A DNA stretch of 64,000 nucleotides from an uncultured Paracoccaceae bacterium (GCA_947499725.1 CANMPK010000001.1:186001-250000); one strand, 5' to 3'; shown: positions 1 through 9,211, counted from the first letter of the stretch. Numbers and translations are program-made. Notes: generated by a model from the sequence alone, not told the origin.

Positions 1-2
1 GA

Positions 3-665
3 TTGGAATACCGTACAGCAGATCACGTTCTGATCGATGTGCGCGGGGTGGGATATATCGTTTATGTCTCGGAGCGCACACTAATGGAATTGCCAGCCAA
101 TGGCGAAGCCGTGGCCTTATACACCGAGATGCTGGTGCGCGAAGACAATATGCAGCTCTTTGGGTTCACGAGCCTTCTTGAAAAGGAATGGCACCGTCTG
201 TTGATTTCCGTGCAAGGCATTGGGGCAAAAGCCTCTTTGGCCATTCTTGGCACGCTAGGGCCCGATGGCGTGGGGCGCGCGATCGCGTTGGGGGATATCC
301 CAGCGATCAAGTCTGCGAAGGGCATCGGCCCCAAAACTGCGCAGCGCGTGGTGCATGAATTGAAAGACAAAGCACCGGCTGTCATGGCGCTGGGTGGATC
401 GCTGAGCGAGGCACAGGGCGAAGCGCCGGTGCCGGTGGACGATGTGATTGAACCCGCAGCGAAACCGGCGCCTGCAACCAAAGCGCCTGCGGCACCGGCA
501 GCAGGGGCGGCGGCGCAGGCTGAGGCGCTTTCAGCCCTTTCAAACCTTGGCTATGGGCCGGGGGATGCGGCGGCGGCGGTGGCGGAAGCCTCTGGACATG
601 ATCCGGATTTGGACACAGCAGGGCTTATTCGCGCAGCGTTACAGCTTTTGGCGCCGAAGGGGTAA
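3..665 (+). CDS. ruvA: Holliday junction branch migration protein RuvA (5' end cut by the window edge)
   Basis: Translation has RuvA features ([21 protein letters not shown] motifs [11 protein letters not shown] / [17 protein letters not shown]) and is followed directly by ruvB. The start codon probably lies upstream of the window. Confidence 0.95.
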   Translation: MEYRTADHVLIDVRGVGYIVYVSERTLMELPANGEAVALYTEMLVREDNMQLFGFTSLLEKEWHRLLISVQGIGAKASLAILGTLGPDGVGRAIALGDIPAIKSAKGIGPKTAQRVVHELKDKAPAVMALGGSLSEAQGEAPVPVDDVIEPAAKPAPATKAPAAPAAGAAAQAEALSALSNLGYGPGDAAAAVAEASGHDPDLDTAGLIRAALQLLAPKG

Positions 666-668
666 GTC

Positions 669-1694
669 ATGGAACAGCCAGACCCGACTTTGCGTCCAGA
701 AGAACGGCCCGAAGATGCAGATCGCGCCTTGCGACCACAGGGCTTGGGCGAGTTTATCGGCCAAGCCGAAGCGCGTGCGAACCTGCGTGTCTTTATTGAA
801 TCCGCCAAACAACGGCATGAAGCGATGGATCACACCTTGTTTCATGGGCCTCCGGGACTTGGGAAAACGACGCTTGCGCAGATCATGGCGCGTGAGTTGG
901 GGGTGAACTTCCGCATGACCTCTGGGCCTGTGTTGGCCAAAGCAGGGGATTTGGCGGCGATTTTGACCAACCTTGAAGCACGGGACGTTTTGTTTATCGA
1001 TGAAATCCATCGCCTCAATCCGGTTGTGGAAGAAGTTCTGTATCCAGCGATGGAAGATTTTGAACTGGATCTGGTGATCGGCGAAGGGCCGGCTGCACGG
1101 ACAGTTCGCATTGAATTACAACCGTTTACGCTGGTTGGGGCGACAACGCGCTTGGGTTTGTTGACCACGCCTTTGCGGGATCGTTTTGGGATTCCGACAC
1201 GTTTGCAGTTCTATACCGAAGATGAGCTGAACGAGATCGTTGATCGAAACGCAAGAAAACTTGGTGTTCCGGCGGAAGAGGGCGGGGCGCGGGAGATTGC
1301 GCGGCGTTCACGCGGCACGCCTCGGATTGCGGGGCGCTTGTTGCGGCGTGTTGTGGACTTTGCTTTGGTTGAAGGCGATGGGCGCATTACGACGGAATTG
1401 GCTGATGGCGCTTTGACCCGTTTGGGCGTGGATAATCTGGGTTTGGATGGGGCCGATCGGCGCTATCTTACTTTTATTGCAGAGAATTATGCCGGTGGTC
1501 CTGTGGGTGTAGAAACCATTGCAGCGGCTTTGAGCGAGAGTCGAGACGCCATTGAAGAGGTGATTGAGCCGTTTTTGCTGCAGCAAGGCCTGATCCAACG
1601 CACGCCGCGCGGGCGTATGTTGGCGCAGAAAGCGTGGCAGCATTTGGGCCTGAGCGCCCCGAAACCGAAGTCGCAGGATGATCTGTTTGAATAG
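669..1694 (+). CDS. ruvB: Holliday junction branch migration DNA helicase RuvB
   Basis: [11 protein letters not shown], Walker [12 protein letters not shown], Walker [28 protein letters not shown]; adjacent to ruvA. Confidence 0.98.
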   Translation: MEQPDPTLRPEERPEDADRALRPQGLGEFIGQAEARANLRVFIESAKQRHEAMDHTLFHGPPGLGKTTLAQIMARELGVNFRMTSGPVLAKAGDLAAILTNLEARDVLFIDEIHRLNPVVEEVLYPAMEDFELDLVIGEGPAARTVRIELQPFTLVGATTRLGLLTTPLRDRFGIPTRLQFYTEDELNEIVDRNARKLGVPAEEGGAREIARRSRGTPRIAGRLLRRVVDFALVEGDGRITTELADGALTRLGVDNLGLDGADRRYLTFIAENYAGGPVGVETIAAALSESRDAIEEVIEPFLLQQGLIQRTPRGRMLAQKAWQHLGLSAPKPKSQDDLFE

Positions 1695-1741
1695 GCCAGA
1701 CCGCTGCGTTTCGCGGCGAAACCTGTGTGCTATTGGGACGA

Positions 1742-1800
1742 TGCCTTAACATTTAGGTAATGTAGCAATTCGCGCTTTTCAGGCGCTGAAATGTACAATT
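1742..1800 (+). repeat. Dispersed 59-bp repeat, copy A
   Basis: tgccttaacatttaggtaatgtagcaattcgcgcttttcaggcgctgaaatgtacaatt; ungapped hand alignment to copy C (63918-63976) gives 48/59 identities. Confidence 0.8.
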
Positions 1801-1918
1801 CCATATTTGGGCTTTTGCTTTGCATAATTGCTGAGGTGAATCCCGTTGGCGGGTGCTTTTGCAGCGAGTGTCGGCTCTGAGACCTACGTGACCGATGCTG
1901 CGATGTGTCAAAAGTCCG

Positions 1919-2143
1919 CTATTTGCAGCACGACTTGCCTTCTTGGATAGGTGGACACGGCACTGTTGCGTAGGAACAGTACACGCAACAGTCGCCTTCA
2001 AGCGGTTTCAAAACTGTTTGGCAGGACTTGCATTCATAGAACCACTGGCAGGCGTCAGTGGGCATGGTTTCCGTTTCGACATGCCCGCAAGATGGACAGG
2101 TCAGCGTGGAATCCAAGACTACTTTTGTTGCTTCTGTCGCCAT
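1919..2143 (-). CDS. GDCCVxC-motif small cysteine-rich protein associated with mer loci
   Basis: Start chosen at MATEATKVVLDSTLTCPSCGHVETETMPTDACQWFYECKSCQTVLKPLEGDCCVYCSYATVPCPPIQEGKSCCK inside the longer ORF 1919-2410; GDCCVYCSYATVPCPPIQ motif; sits behind merF. Confidence 0.85.
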   Translation of the reverse strand: MATEATKVVLDSTLTCPSCGHVETETMPTDACQWFYECKSCQTVLKPLEGDCCVYCSYATVPCPPIQEGKSCCK

Positions 2144-2328
2144 AGCGCGTACCCCGTCAGTATGAGAAAACCTGCCAAGATCGGCAGCAAAACAGCATCG
2201 TTGTAGAGAACGCCAAGCAGGCCAGTCAGACCAAGTGCTGTGAGCACAATCGGCAACAGCGGCGTGAAGCAGCAAAGGATTGCGAGGATCGTTCCGCTCA
2301 CTCCAAGTGCCAATAGTTTGTTTTTCAT
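2119..2328 (-). CDS. merF: Mercury resistance transporter MerF-like
   Basis: MKNKLLALGVSGTILAILCCFTPLLPIVLTALGLTGLLGVLYNDAVLLPILAGFLILTGYALWRQKQQK; Cys-Cys in TM1; 4-nt overlap with merT stop. Confidence 0.85.
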   Translation of the reverse strand: MKNKLLALGVSGTILAILCCFTPLLPIVLTALGLTGLLGVLYNDAVLLPILAGFLILTGYALWRQKQQK

Positions 2329-2711
2329 TGGGTCGATCTCCAGAAATCCCACATGAACCGTTGTGCCGAGGCTTCCCAATATGGCGATGACAGCGCAACC
2401 AAGAAGGCAATGGTGGCGAGGGATGTCCACACGACAGCGGATCGCTTACGCCTTGTGCATGTTCTGGGCCATATCAACCGATACCAAGCCCAGATGAGCG
2501 CTACGGCGACTGCGACTAGGATGAAACCCCGATACGCAATGAAAGGTCCGAGCATTGTAAGCCAAGCGCCTCCGAGGCCGATGATGGACAGCCCGATTGG
2601 CAACACACAGCATGAGGCTGACAACAATGCCAGAAGTGCCGCGATTGGCATGACCATCCGCGCAGCTATGCCAGATTCAGTCGCTGTTTGTTGATTTGCG
2701 TTCATGTCCAT
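2325..2711 (-). CDS. merT: Mercuric ion transporter MerT-like
   Basis: LLSASCCVLPIGLSIIGLGGAWLTMLGPFIAYRGFILV is typical of MerT; divergent from merR. Confidence 0.88.
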   Translation of the reverse strand: MDMNANQQTATESGIAARMVMPIAALLALLSASCCVLPIGLSIIGLGGAWLTMLGPFIAYRGFILVAVAVALIWAWYRLIWPRTCTRRKRSAVVWTSLATIAFLVALSSPYWEASAQRFMWDFWRSTQ

Positions 2712-2726
2712 ACTGCGGTTTTAATT

Positions 2727-2743
2727 CCTGTAGTGGCTACAGG
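2727..2743. promoter_or_regulatory. Putative MerR operator within a 19-bp-spaced merT promoter
   Basis: Perfect 7-3-7 palindrome cctgtag-tgg-ctacagg. On the minus strand TTGCTC - 19 bp - TAAAAC brackets it, the long spacer typical of MerR-activated promoters. Confidence 0.75.
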
Positions 2744-2753
2744 AGCAAGTAAA

Positions 2754-3179
2754 ATGTTTACCATCGGCAAGGCATCAGAACAAAGCGGTGTGAACATCGA
2801 AACGATACGATACTATGAGCGCGAAGGCATTGTTCCTCGGCCGGGCCGGTCGGCGGGAGGGCGCAGGATATATTCACCCGATGAAATTGCGAAATTGAGG
2901 TTCGTTCGGCGATGTCGAGACTTGGGGTTCCCGATCTCAATCATCCAGACCTTCCTGTCCCTGACTGAACAAGATGATCGAAGTTGCGGCGAGGTGAAGA
3001 CGTTGGCGGAAAATCATTTAGATGAAATCAACGCAAAGATCGAAAACCTGAAATGCCTCCGCGAAGCACTTCTGAGCCTGTCTTCGAATTGTGACGACGG
3101 AACTGCGGCCTGTCCGATGCTGGACTCTCTCATGAAAGATGGCTTTGGCGAAGACAGGTCTGAGCAAAGCAGACATTGA
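2754..3179 (+). CDS. merR: MerR-family (mercury-type) transcriptional regulator
   Basis: MFTIGKASEQSGVNIETIRYYEREGIVPRPGRSAGGRRIYSPDEIAKLRFVRRCRDLGF; C-terminal cysteines (RSCGEV, SSNCDDGTAACPML). Confidence 0.88.
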   Translation: MFTIGKASEQSGVNIETIRYYEREGIVPRPGRSAGGRRIYSPDEIAKLRFVRRCRDLGFPISIIQTFLSLTEQDDRSCGEVKTLAENHLDEINAKIENLKCLREALLSLSSNCDDGTAACPMLDSLMKDGFGEDRSEQSRH

Positions 3180-3278
3180 GTGGCCTTGTGTGAACGACAG
3201 TTTTGTCCGCATTGTTGACATCCGCCGCGTCTCCGCCTCTGCTGACGACGATAGCGAACAATTGCCAAGGGTAGGGAC

Positions 3279-3659
3279 GTGGTGAAACCGGTTGGGACAG
3301 TCTGGGGCGTCAGCCTCTTGGCTTTTGCTTTATTTTGGGTCGTGGCTGTCGGTCTTGTTGATCTGACGACCCTTTTGTTGGGCAAGCCTTGGCGTGGCGT
3401 AAGTTATGGTATTGGCGTTTATTACCTGAGTATTTGCTTGGCGATGATTGGTGGTTTGGCGCTGTTGGTGTCTGGTTTTATGTCTGGACGGGTCGGGTCG
3501 CGATGGGCTTTGGGGCTGGGGGGGCTTGCGATTGGATTTGCGGTGTTCACCTTCTTGGGCCAGCCCAGTGTTTTGGTGCGTGGCGTGCTTAGCCTTGTGC
3601 TGAGTGGTCTTTTGTGGGGCGCTATGATTTTGCAGCGGCGGGTGTTGGGGCGGCGGTAG
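3279..3659 (+). CDS. Hypothetical multi-pass membrane protein
   Basis: 126-aa ORF with about four hydrophobic segments. Confidence 0.6.
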   Translation: MVKPVGTVWGVSLLAFALFWVVAVGLVDLTTLLLGKPWRGVSYGIGVYYLSICLAMIGGLALLVSGFMSGRVGSRWALGLGGLAIGFAVFTFLGQPSVLVRGVLSLVLSGLLWGAMILQRRVLGRR

Positions 3660-3678
3660 ATCATTGCACGCGAGGCCC

Positions 3679-3716
3679 AAAAGAAATGGCCCCCGAGACG
3701 GTGTCTCGAGGGCCAT
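3679..3716 (-). terminator. Rho-independent terminator downstream of the HHH protein gene
   Basis: Stem atggccc(c)cgagac-ggt-gtctcg(a)gggccat (3686-3716) followed on the minus strand by TTTCTTTT. Confidence 0.75.
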
Positions 3717-3742
3717 GATTTTTCAGAGTGCTTCGCGGCGTT

Positions 3743-4366
3743 TTAGTAAACGTCGCCCTTGTCGACCTTTTGGGAGAAAGCGGTTTCGCCGCCTTCGGCC
3801 AGAAGTTTTGCTTGCGCAACCCATTCATCACGTGTGACGCGGCCGTTGAAGCCTTCGAGGTTGGCATCCACCCAAGCCACTTCGGATTCTGTCCATTTGG
3901 CGATCTGATCAAAGTGCCAGAAGCCCAAGGAGTTGCAGAGCTTCTCCATTTTCGGGCCGATGCCTTTGATGCGCTTTAGATCGTCTGCAGCGCCACCACG
4001 TGGGCCTGTCAGGGTTTCAGGTTTCACACCTTCGTCCTTGCCCTCGACAACACCGTCACCGTCGTAATCGACGCCGGTGACTGTGGTGTCTTCGACTGCT
4101 TCTGCGGCTTCAACTGCAGCAGGCGCTGCGGCTGCGGCAGAGGCTGCGGCCAGTTGGGCGCGTAGGTCTGCGAGGTTGGCGTCTTTTTCCGCGTGTTTGG
4201 CGCGGCAGGCGTCTAGGTCGGCACGCAGGGTGTCGGCCTCTGATGTGTCAATATTCACTTCGGAGCGACGGCCCCAGATGATCCAACCAGCCAGAAGGCC
4301 AATGAGTGCGGCCAGAGCCAGAAGGACCCAGATTTCGGTCAGCAAAAATCCCCAATCACGAAACAT
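3743..4366 (-). CDS. Membrane-anchored helix-hairpin-helix protein (COG3743-like)
   Basis: N-terminal TM (IWVLLALAALIGLLAGWIIWG), coiled/Ala-rich region, then DDLKRIKGIGPKMEKLCNSLGFWHFDQIAKW. Confidence 0.7.
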   Translation of the reverse strand: MFRDWGFLLTEIWVLLALAALIGLLAGWIIWGRRSEVNIDTSEADTLRADLDACRAKHAEKDANLADLRAQLAAASAAAAAPAAVEAAEAVEDTTVTGVDYDGDGVVEGKDEGVKPETLTGPRGGAADDLKRIKGIGPKMEKLCNSLGFWHFDQIAKWTESEVAWVDANLEGFNGRVTRDEWVAQAKLLAEGGETAFSQKVDKGDVY

Positions 4367-4368
4367 CT

Positions 4369-5889
4369 TTATTCTCCTGCGCTCGTGTTAACTTCAGTGT
4401 CTTGTGTCGCAGCCGGTGTAACGGGCTCGGCTGCGGCTGGCTCAAACCATGTGATGGCTGTGCGGCGGTTGGCGGCGCGGCCTTCTTCGGTTTCGTTGTC
4501 TGCGATTGGCTGGGTTTCCCCGTAGCCAACGGCTGTGATGCCAGCCTCTGGCACACCGCGCGCGATGAGCGCTGTGCGGACCGCTTCTGCGCGGGATTGC
4601 GACAGTTGCTGGTTCAGATCGTCGCCGCCTTGGCTGTCTGTGTGGCCGCCGATTTCGACGGTGAGGTCTGTCTCGTCCACACATTGGCCGATGATCGCGG
4701 CCACCGCGTTGACGGTGCGGATGGATTGCGGATCAAGCTGGGCAGAGCCGGTGACGAAATTCACACGATCTTTTTGCAGCGCTTCGTTTGAATAGCTGGC
4801 GCATGTATCAAGATCAGAGGTGAAATCCATGACAGGAAGCCAGAAGCCGCTGTTGAAGGCTTCAAGGCGGCCTGTGGCTTGGTTTGTGCGCTCTGTGCCG
4901 TCTGCTGGCAGGCTCGCTGCGTCAGAGACAGAGACATTCGCGCCGTCGCCCAATGCGCTGGACAGTCCGGATTGAAGCAGGGCTGCATCGACGCCCGGTG
5001 CGGCTTCGGCTGTGACCGTGACCACATCGTCATTGCTGTTGAGCGATAGGGTTTCGACTTCTGGCAACCATGCGCTGATGGCGCTGAGTTGCTGCTTTGT
5101 CTTTGGGCTTTCGCCAAGCAAGCCTTGGGCTGCATCGCCAGAGACCGTATCCAGTTTCAGAGCGGCGGCAATCGCTGCGTTGTCCAAATCTGTGGGCAGT
5201 TTCCCTGTGACGGTTGCGCCGGAGCCTGCGTTATAGACCACATCGAAGTTCGGCGGTGTGCCGTCGTCCATAAGATCCAGTTCGAAGGCTGCTTCGTATC
5301 CTTCCGGCAGATTGGCCAGCGCGGCTTGCGCGGCCTCTGCTTCGGCTGGAGAGAAGGCTCTGCCTGTCAGGGTGATTGTGCGATCTGACACGGCCAATGC
5401 GCCGCTTTCCAGAACAGACAGGCTGTCTAGGCCTTGGCCGACAACATCGGTCCAACCGGTGTCTGGCGCGCCAGCTTTAAGCTCTAGCGCATTGGCATCT
5501 GCGCCAATACGGGTTGCCAGCGCTTGGCGGTCTGCTTCTGTTGGGACCATGCCCGCATAGCGCATACCATCTGCATCTTTTTCAGCGTTCAACACAAACG
5601 GGCTGGCGGTTTCCAGCACGGTAAGGTCATCGCGCACCACGCGGCGTCCGTGGACGTCGTTCATTGCGGCGATGATTTGATCGCGTTCTTCTTCCCCATT
5701 GGCAACGCCTGACACTGTGATGTCGCGTCCCAAAACATTTGTGCTGATCGGGTGCACGGTTCCGCTTGCAGCGGCCAGAGCACCGGCAGACACACTAGAC
5801 TGCATCGTCTCAGCATTATTGGAAGAGCCGTACCATCCCAATAGTCCTGTTCCGACGACAAGTACTGTCCCACCTAACAGTTTTCGCAC
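4369..5889 (-). CDS. OmpA-family outer membrane/peptidoglycan-binding protein with BON-like repeats
   Basis: C-terminal OmpA signature LTVEIGGHTDSQGGDDLNQQLSQSRAEAVRTALIARGV...GYGETQPIADNETEEGRAANRRTAI. Confidence 0.88.
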   Translation of the reverse strand: MRKLLGGTVLVVGTGLLGWYGSSNNAETMQSSVSAGALAAASGTVHPISTNVLGRDITVSGVANGEEERDQIIAAMNDVHGRRVVRDDLTVLETASPFVLNAEKDADGMRYAGMVPTEADRQALATRIGADANALELKAGAPDTGWTDVVGQGLDSLSVLESGALAVSDRTITLTGRAFSPAEAEAAQAALANLPEGYEAAFELDLMDDGTPPNFDVVYNAGSGATVTGKLPTDLDNAAIAAALKLDTVSGDAAQGLLGESPKTKQQLSAISAWLPEVETLSLNSNDDVVTVTAEAAPGVDAALLQSGLSSALGDGANVSVSDAASLPADGTERTNQATGRLEAFNSGFWLPVMDFTSDLDTCASYSNEALQKDRVNFVTGSAQLDPQSIRTVNAVAAIIGQCVDETDLTVEIGGHTDSQGGDDLNQQLSQSRAEAVRTALIARGVPEAGITAVGYGETQPIADNETEEGRAANRRTAITWFEPAAAEPVTPAATQDTEVNTSAGE

Positions 5890-6111
5890 CTATTCACTCC
5901 TCTAAGTCAACGGTTGGGCGTACCGTAGGGGGATGTGCATTTTAAAGGGAAGGGGAAAACACAGGTTCTTTCCCGTATATGCCTGAAAAACCTAAGGTTT
6001 GGGCGAAATGATCGCTTTTTATAGGGGTGAAGTCTCAAGGTAATACAGATTGGGTGCTTGCTGTGGATGCGGTGAGGGCGGTAAATCGGATGTATTGGGG
6101 TGTTCAGATAA

Positions 6112-6522
<411 letters not shown>

Positions 6523-6547
6523 GGGCCAAAGCGGCCCTCAAGCTGGT

Positions 6548-6997
6548 TTATTTAGCGCCCACGCAATCGACTTCGACCTTTGCGCCAAAAGCGAGATCTG
6601 TTCCGCCAAGGGCGGCACGCGCTGGGAACTTCCCTGGTTCAAAGAACTCTGAATAGACCCCATTGAAGGCACCCCATTCGGAAATGTCATGCATGAAGAC
6701 CGTGCATTTCACGAGGTTCTCCATGCTATAGCCATTGCTGGTGAGCATCGTTTGAATGTTTTCCATGGTTTGGCGGCTTTCGGCTTCGATGCCGCCTTCG
6801 ACCAGTTCGAGCGTCAGGGGTTTGATGCCGATCATTCCGGACAGATAAAGGGTGTCTCCGGCCACGACAATTTCGCTGAAGGGCAAGTTGCCTGCGGGAA
6901 GTACTGTGCCGGAATTCAGACGTTCGATGCTTGTTTCTGCCGTGGCGATTTGGGCTGTCAGGATCGTGGCGGCGGTGAATAGCGACAAGGATTTCAA
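6548..6997 (-). CDS. RidA/YjgF-family protein with N-terminal signal peptide
   Basis: Signal-like MKSLSLFTAATILTAQIATAE; GDTLYLSGMIG, NLVKCTVFMHDISEWGAFNGVYSEFF, FPARAA. Confidence 0.85.
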   Translation of the reverse strand: MKSLSLFTAATILTAQIATAETSIERLNSGTVLPAGNLPFSEIVVAGDTLYLSGMIGIKPLTLELVEGGIEAESRQTMENIQTMLTSNGYSMENLVKCTVFMHDISEWGAFNGVYSEFFEPGKFPARAALGGTDLAFGAKVEVDCVGAK

Positions 6998-7173
6998 AAT
7001 TTTGACCTCTCTCAGATAAGTTTCGTCTGGAGATGAGAGTGAGATCTTCGTTTTCTTACCACAAGGTCAAAGCGTGCTTAGCGCTGTGTTTTGGGAAGGT
7101 GATCGAAAGCTGTGTCGCTTTATTGAGCAAATGTAATGCGGTTGCGCGACTTCTATCATGCTGAATTAAGACG

Positions 7174-7647
7174 TTAAACTGGCAGTACTGTTGTGTCTTT
7201 GATGTCTTCCATCACAAAGCTGGCTGACACATCTGCGATGTCGATCTTGGCGATGAGACGTTGGTAGAAGGCATCATAGGCGGCCACGTCCGCCACGCGC
7301 ACGCGCAGCACGTAATCTAGATCCCCTGACATGCGCTGCGCGGTGAGGATTTCCGGCATTTGGCGGATCGCGCTGTGAAAGGCCTTGAGCCATTTGGCGC
7401 TGTGATCATTGGTGCGGATGAAGACAATCGCTTGCAGGCCAAGCCCCACGCGGGCTGGGTCGATCAGGGCAACGCGGCTTTGAATGATCCCTTCGGTCTC
7501 GAGCCGTTTGACGCGGCGCCAGCAGGCGTTGCGCGACAGGTTCACGCGGTCTGACAGCATATCAACGCTGAGGGAGGCGTCTTCTTGCAGAAGCTTTAGG
7601 AGGGCGCGGTCTATTTCGTCGATCAAATGCTGGGTCATTGGGATCAC
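7174..7647 (-). CDS. Lrp/AsnC family transcriptional regulator
   Basis: IDEIDRALLKLLQEDASLSVDMLSDRVNLSRNACWRRVKRLETEGII plus RAM domain. Confidence 0.92.
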   Translation of the reverse strand: MIPMTQHLIDEIDRALLKLLQEDASLSVDMLSDRVNLSRNACWRRVKRLETEGIIQSRVALIDPARVGLGLQAIVFIRTNDHSAKWLKAFHSAIRQMPEILTAQRMSGDLDYVLRVRVADVAAYDAFYQRLIAKIDIADVSASFVMEDIKDTTVLPV

Positions 7648-7737
7648 GTCCTAACTGTGCCGTCTGATGCGGTGTATTTTGGGATAATTTGGCTGATATT
7701 TTGGTGTAATTTTACTGCAAATGCAAGGAGGCTTGAG

Positions 7738-7950
7738 ATGAATGCTTTGTTGAAACGTGTTTTTGTGGAACATCCGCACAGTGTGGATGAGAGTTACATC
7801 CAGCACATGCGCTTTGCGATGGGCTTTGCGGGGCAGTTGTTTGTGGCGGGGGGGATGGCTTTGGTGCATGCGTTTATTCCTTGTCTGTTTGAGAAAACCG
7901 CCAGTGCGCGCATTCAGGCGATACATGCGCGGTTGCAGCATCGCGACTAA
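7738..7950 (+). CDS. Short membrane protein (DUF6356-like)
   Basis: MNALLKRVFVEHPHSVDESYIQHMRFAMGFAGQLFVAGGMALVHAFIPCLFEKTASARIQAIHARL, internal start with aaggagg upstream. Confidence 0.7.
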   Translation: MNALLKRVFVEHPHSVDESYIQHMRFAMGFAGQLFVAGGMALVHAFIPCLFEKTASARIQAIHARLQHRD

Positions 7951-8017
7951 GGCGCGGCGCTTGCGCTTTTGGCGGCGAACGGGCATTTAGCGACAAAGTT
8001 TGGATAGGAACTGATCT

Positions 8018-8683
8018 ATGTCTGATGCGCCGCAGCCGCTGATCTCGCCGGAAGAGATTCAAAAGATGTTCACCCGTGCGGATGGCTCTTATGTGTTTGC
8101 CCGTTGGGGGCGCCCGATTGCGCCCGTGGCGTTTGGGGTGCAGGACGAGACGATTGCTGTGGTGAAAGGCGCGGTTGAGGCTGTGGTGACTTTGGCGGGC
8201 CATAAGGTGGCTGAGGTTGATCCGGAGCTTGGCTCGAACCTGATGTTCTTTTTCTTCCGCGAATGGGAAGAGCTGCTGGCGGTGCCAGATCTGGATCGCT
8301 TGATCCCAGATTTGCAACCTTTGGTGGGCCGTTTGGCGGGGGCGGATGCCAGCCAGTATCGCGCGTTCCGTTTTGATGATGACGGGGCCATTCAGGCGGC
8401 CTTTGTGTTTATCCGCATGAAGGGCGCGATGGCGGATGTGCCGGCTGAGACCTTGGCGTTGACCCAAGCGGCGCAGGTGATTGTGCTGTGGGGCGAAGGG
8501 GCCTTTGCTGATAAATCGCCGCTTGCTGTGATGCCGGAAACCGGCGCGACAATCCTAAGGCCGGATGTGGCTGGGGTGATCGCGGCGGCCTATGATCGGA
8601 TGATGCCAGTGGCGGCAGAGGATGCCAGCCATGCGCTGCGCTTGTTTGCACGGTTGCAGGGGCCTGTGGGCAATCAGGCTTAG
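8018..8683 (+). CDS. Conserved hypothetical protein upstream of tol-pal
   Basis: 221-aa ORF with coding-like composition, between the DUF6356-like gene and ybgC. Confidence 0.7.
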   Translation: MSDAPQPLISPEEIQKMFTRADGSYVFARWGRPIAPVAFGVQDETIAVVKGAVEAVVTLAGHKVAEVDPELGSNLMFFFFREWEELLAVPDLDRLIPDLQPLVGRLAGADASQYRAFRFDDDGAIQAAFVFIRMKGAMADVPAETLALTQAAQVIVLWGEGAFADKSPLAVMPETGATILRPDVAGVIAAAYDRMMPVAAEDASHALRLFARLQGPVGNQA

Positions 8684-8806
8684 GTTGCTAGGCGAAACGC
8701 TTTCTTAAGGCAGGTTAAGGCGCGGCTTCGCGGGTTTGTTCGTTTTTGTTGAAAAATGTTCAAGCCTGCCTTAGGCCATTGCCCCAAGAGCCGTTAGAGC
8801 CAGAAC

Positions 8807-9211
8807 ATGAGGGCAGACCCGATGCAGCATTCTTTTCCTGTACGTGTGTACTATGAAGACACCGATATGGCGGGGATCGTCTTTTACGCCAATTACCTGA
8901 AATACATTGAACGCGCTCGTAGCGATTGGGTTCGTGGTAAAGGTATTGATCAGGCAGAGCTGAAAGACACCGAAGGCTTGGTGTTTGCAGTGCGCCGCGT
9001 TGAGGCGGATTATCTGGCACCCGCGCGGTTTGATGATGAATTGATCGTAGAAACCCGCCCTGTGACGGTGACAGGCGCGCGTTTGGTGATGGAGCAGATC
9101 GTGAAACGGGGCAGTGATTTGCTGTTTCAGGCGATCGTGACCATCGTTTGCATCAATGAAGACGGCCAACCTGCGCGTCTTCCGGCAAATATTCGCTTAA
9201 TGTTGCATTGA
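8807..9211 (+). CDS. ybgC: Tol-Pal system-associated acyl-CoA thioesterase
   Basis: FPVRVYYEDTDMAGIVFYANYLKYIERARSDWVR hotdog signature; precedes tolQ. Confidence 0.93.
   Translation: MRADPMQHSFPVRVYYEDTDMAGIVFYANYLKYIERARSDWVRGKGIDQAELKDTEGLVFAVRRVEADYLAPARFDDELIVETRPVTVTGARLVMEQIVKRGSDLLFQAIVTIVCINEDGQPARLPANIRLMLH

Noticed and set aside
1895-2206. 103-aa plus-strand ORF over the mer module
   Set aside because: Opposite strand of the GDCCVxC protein gene, which has a clear family motif.
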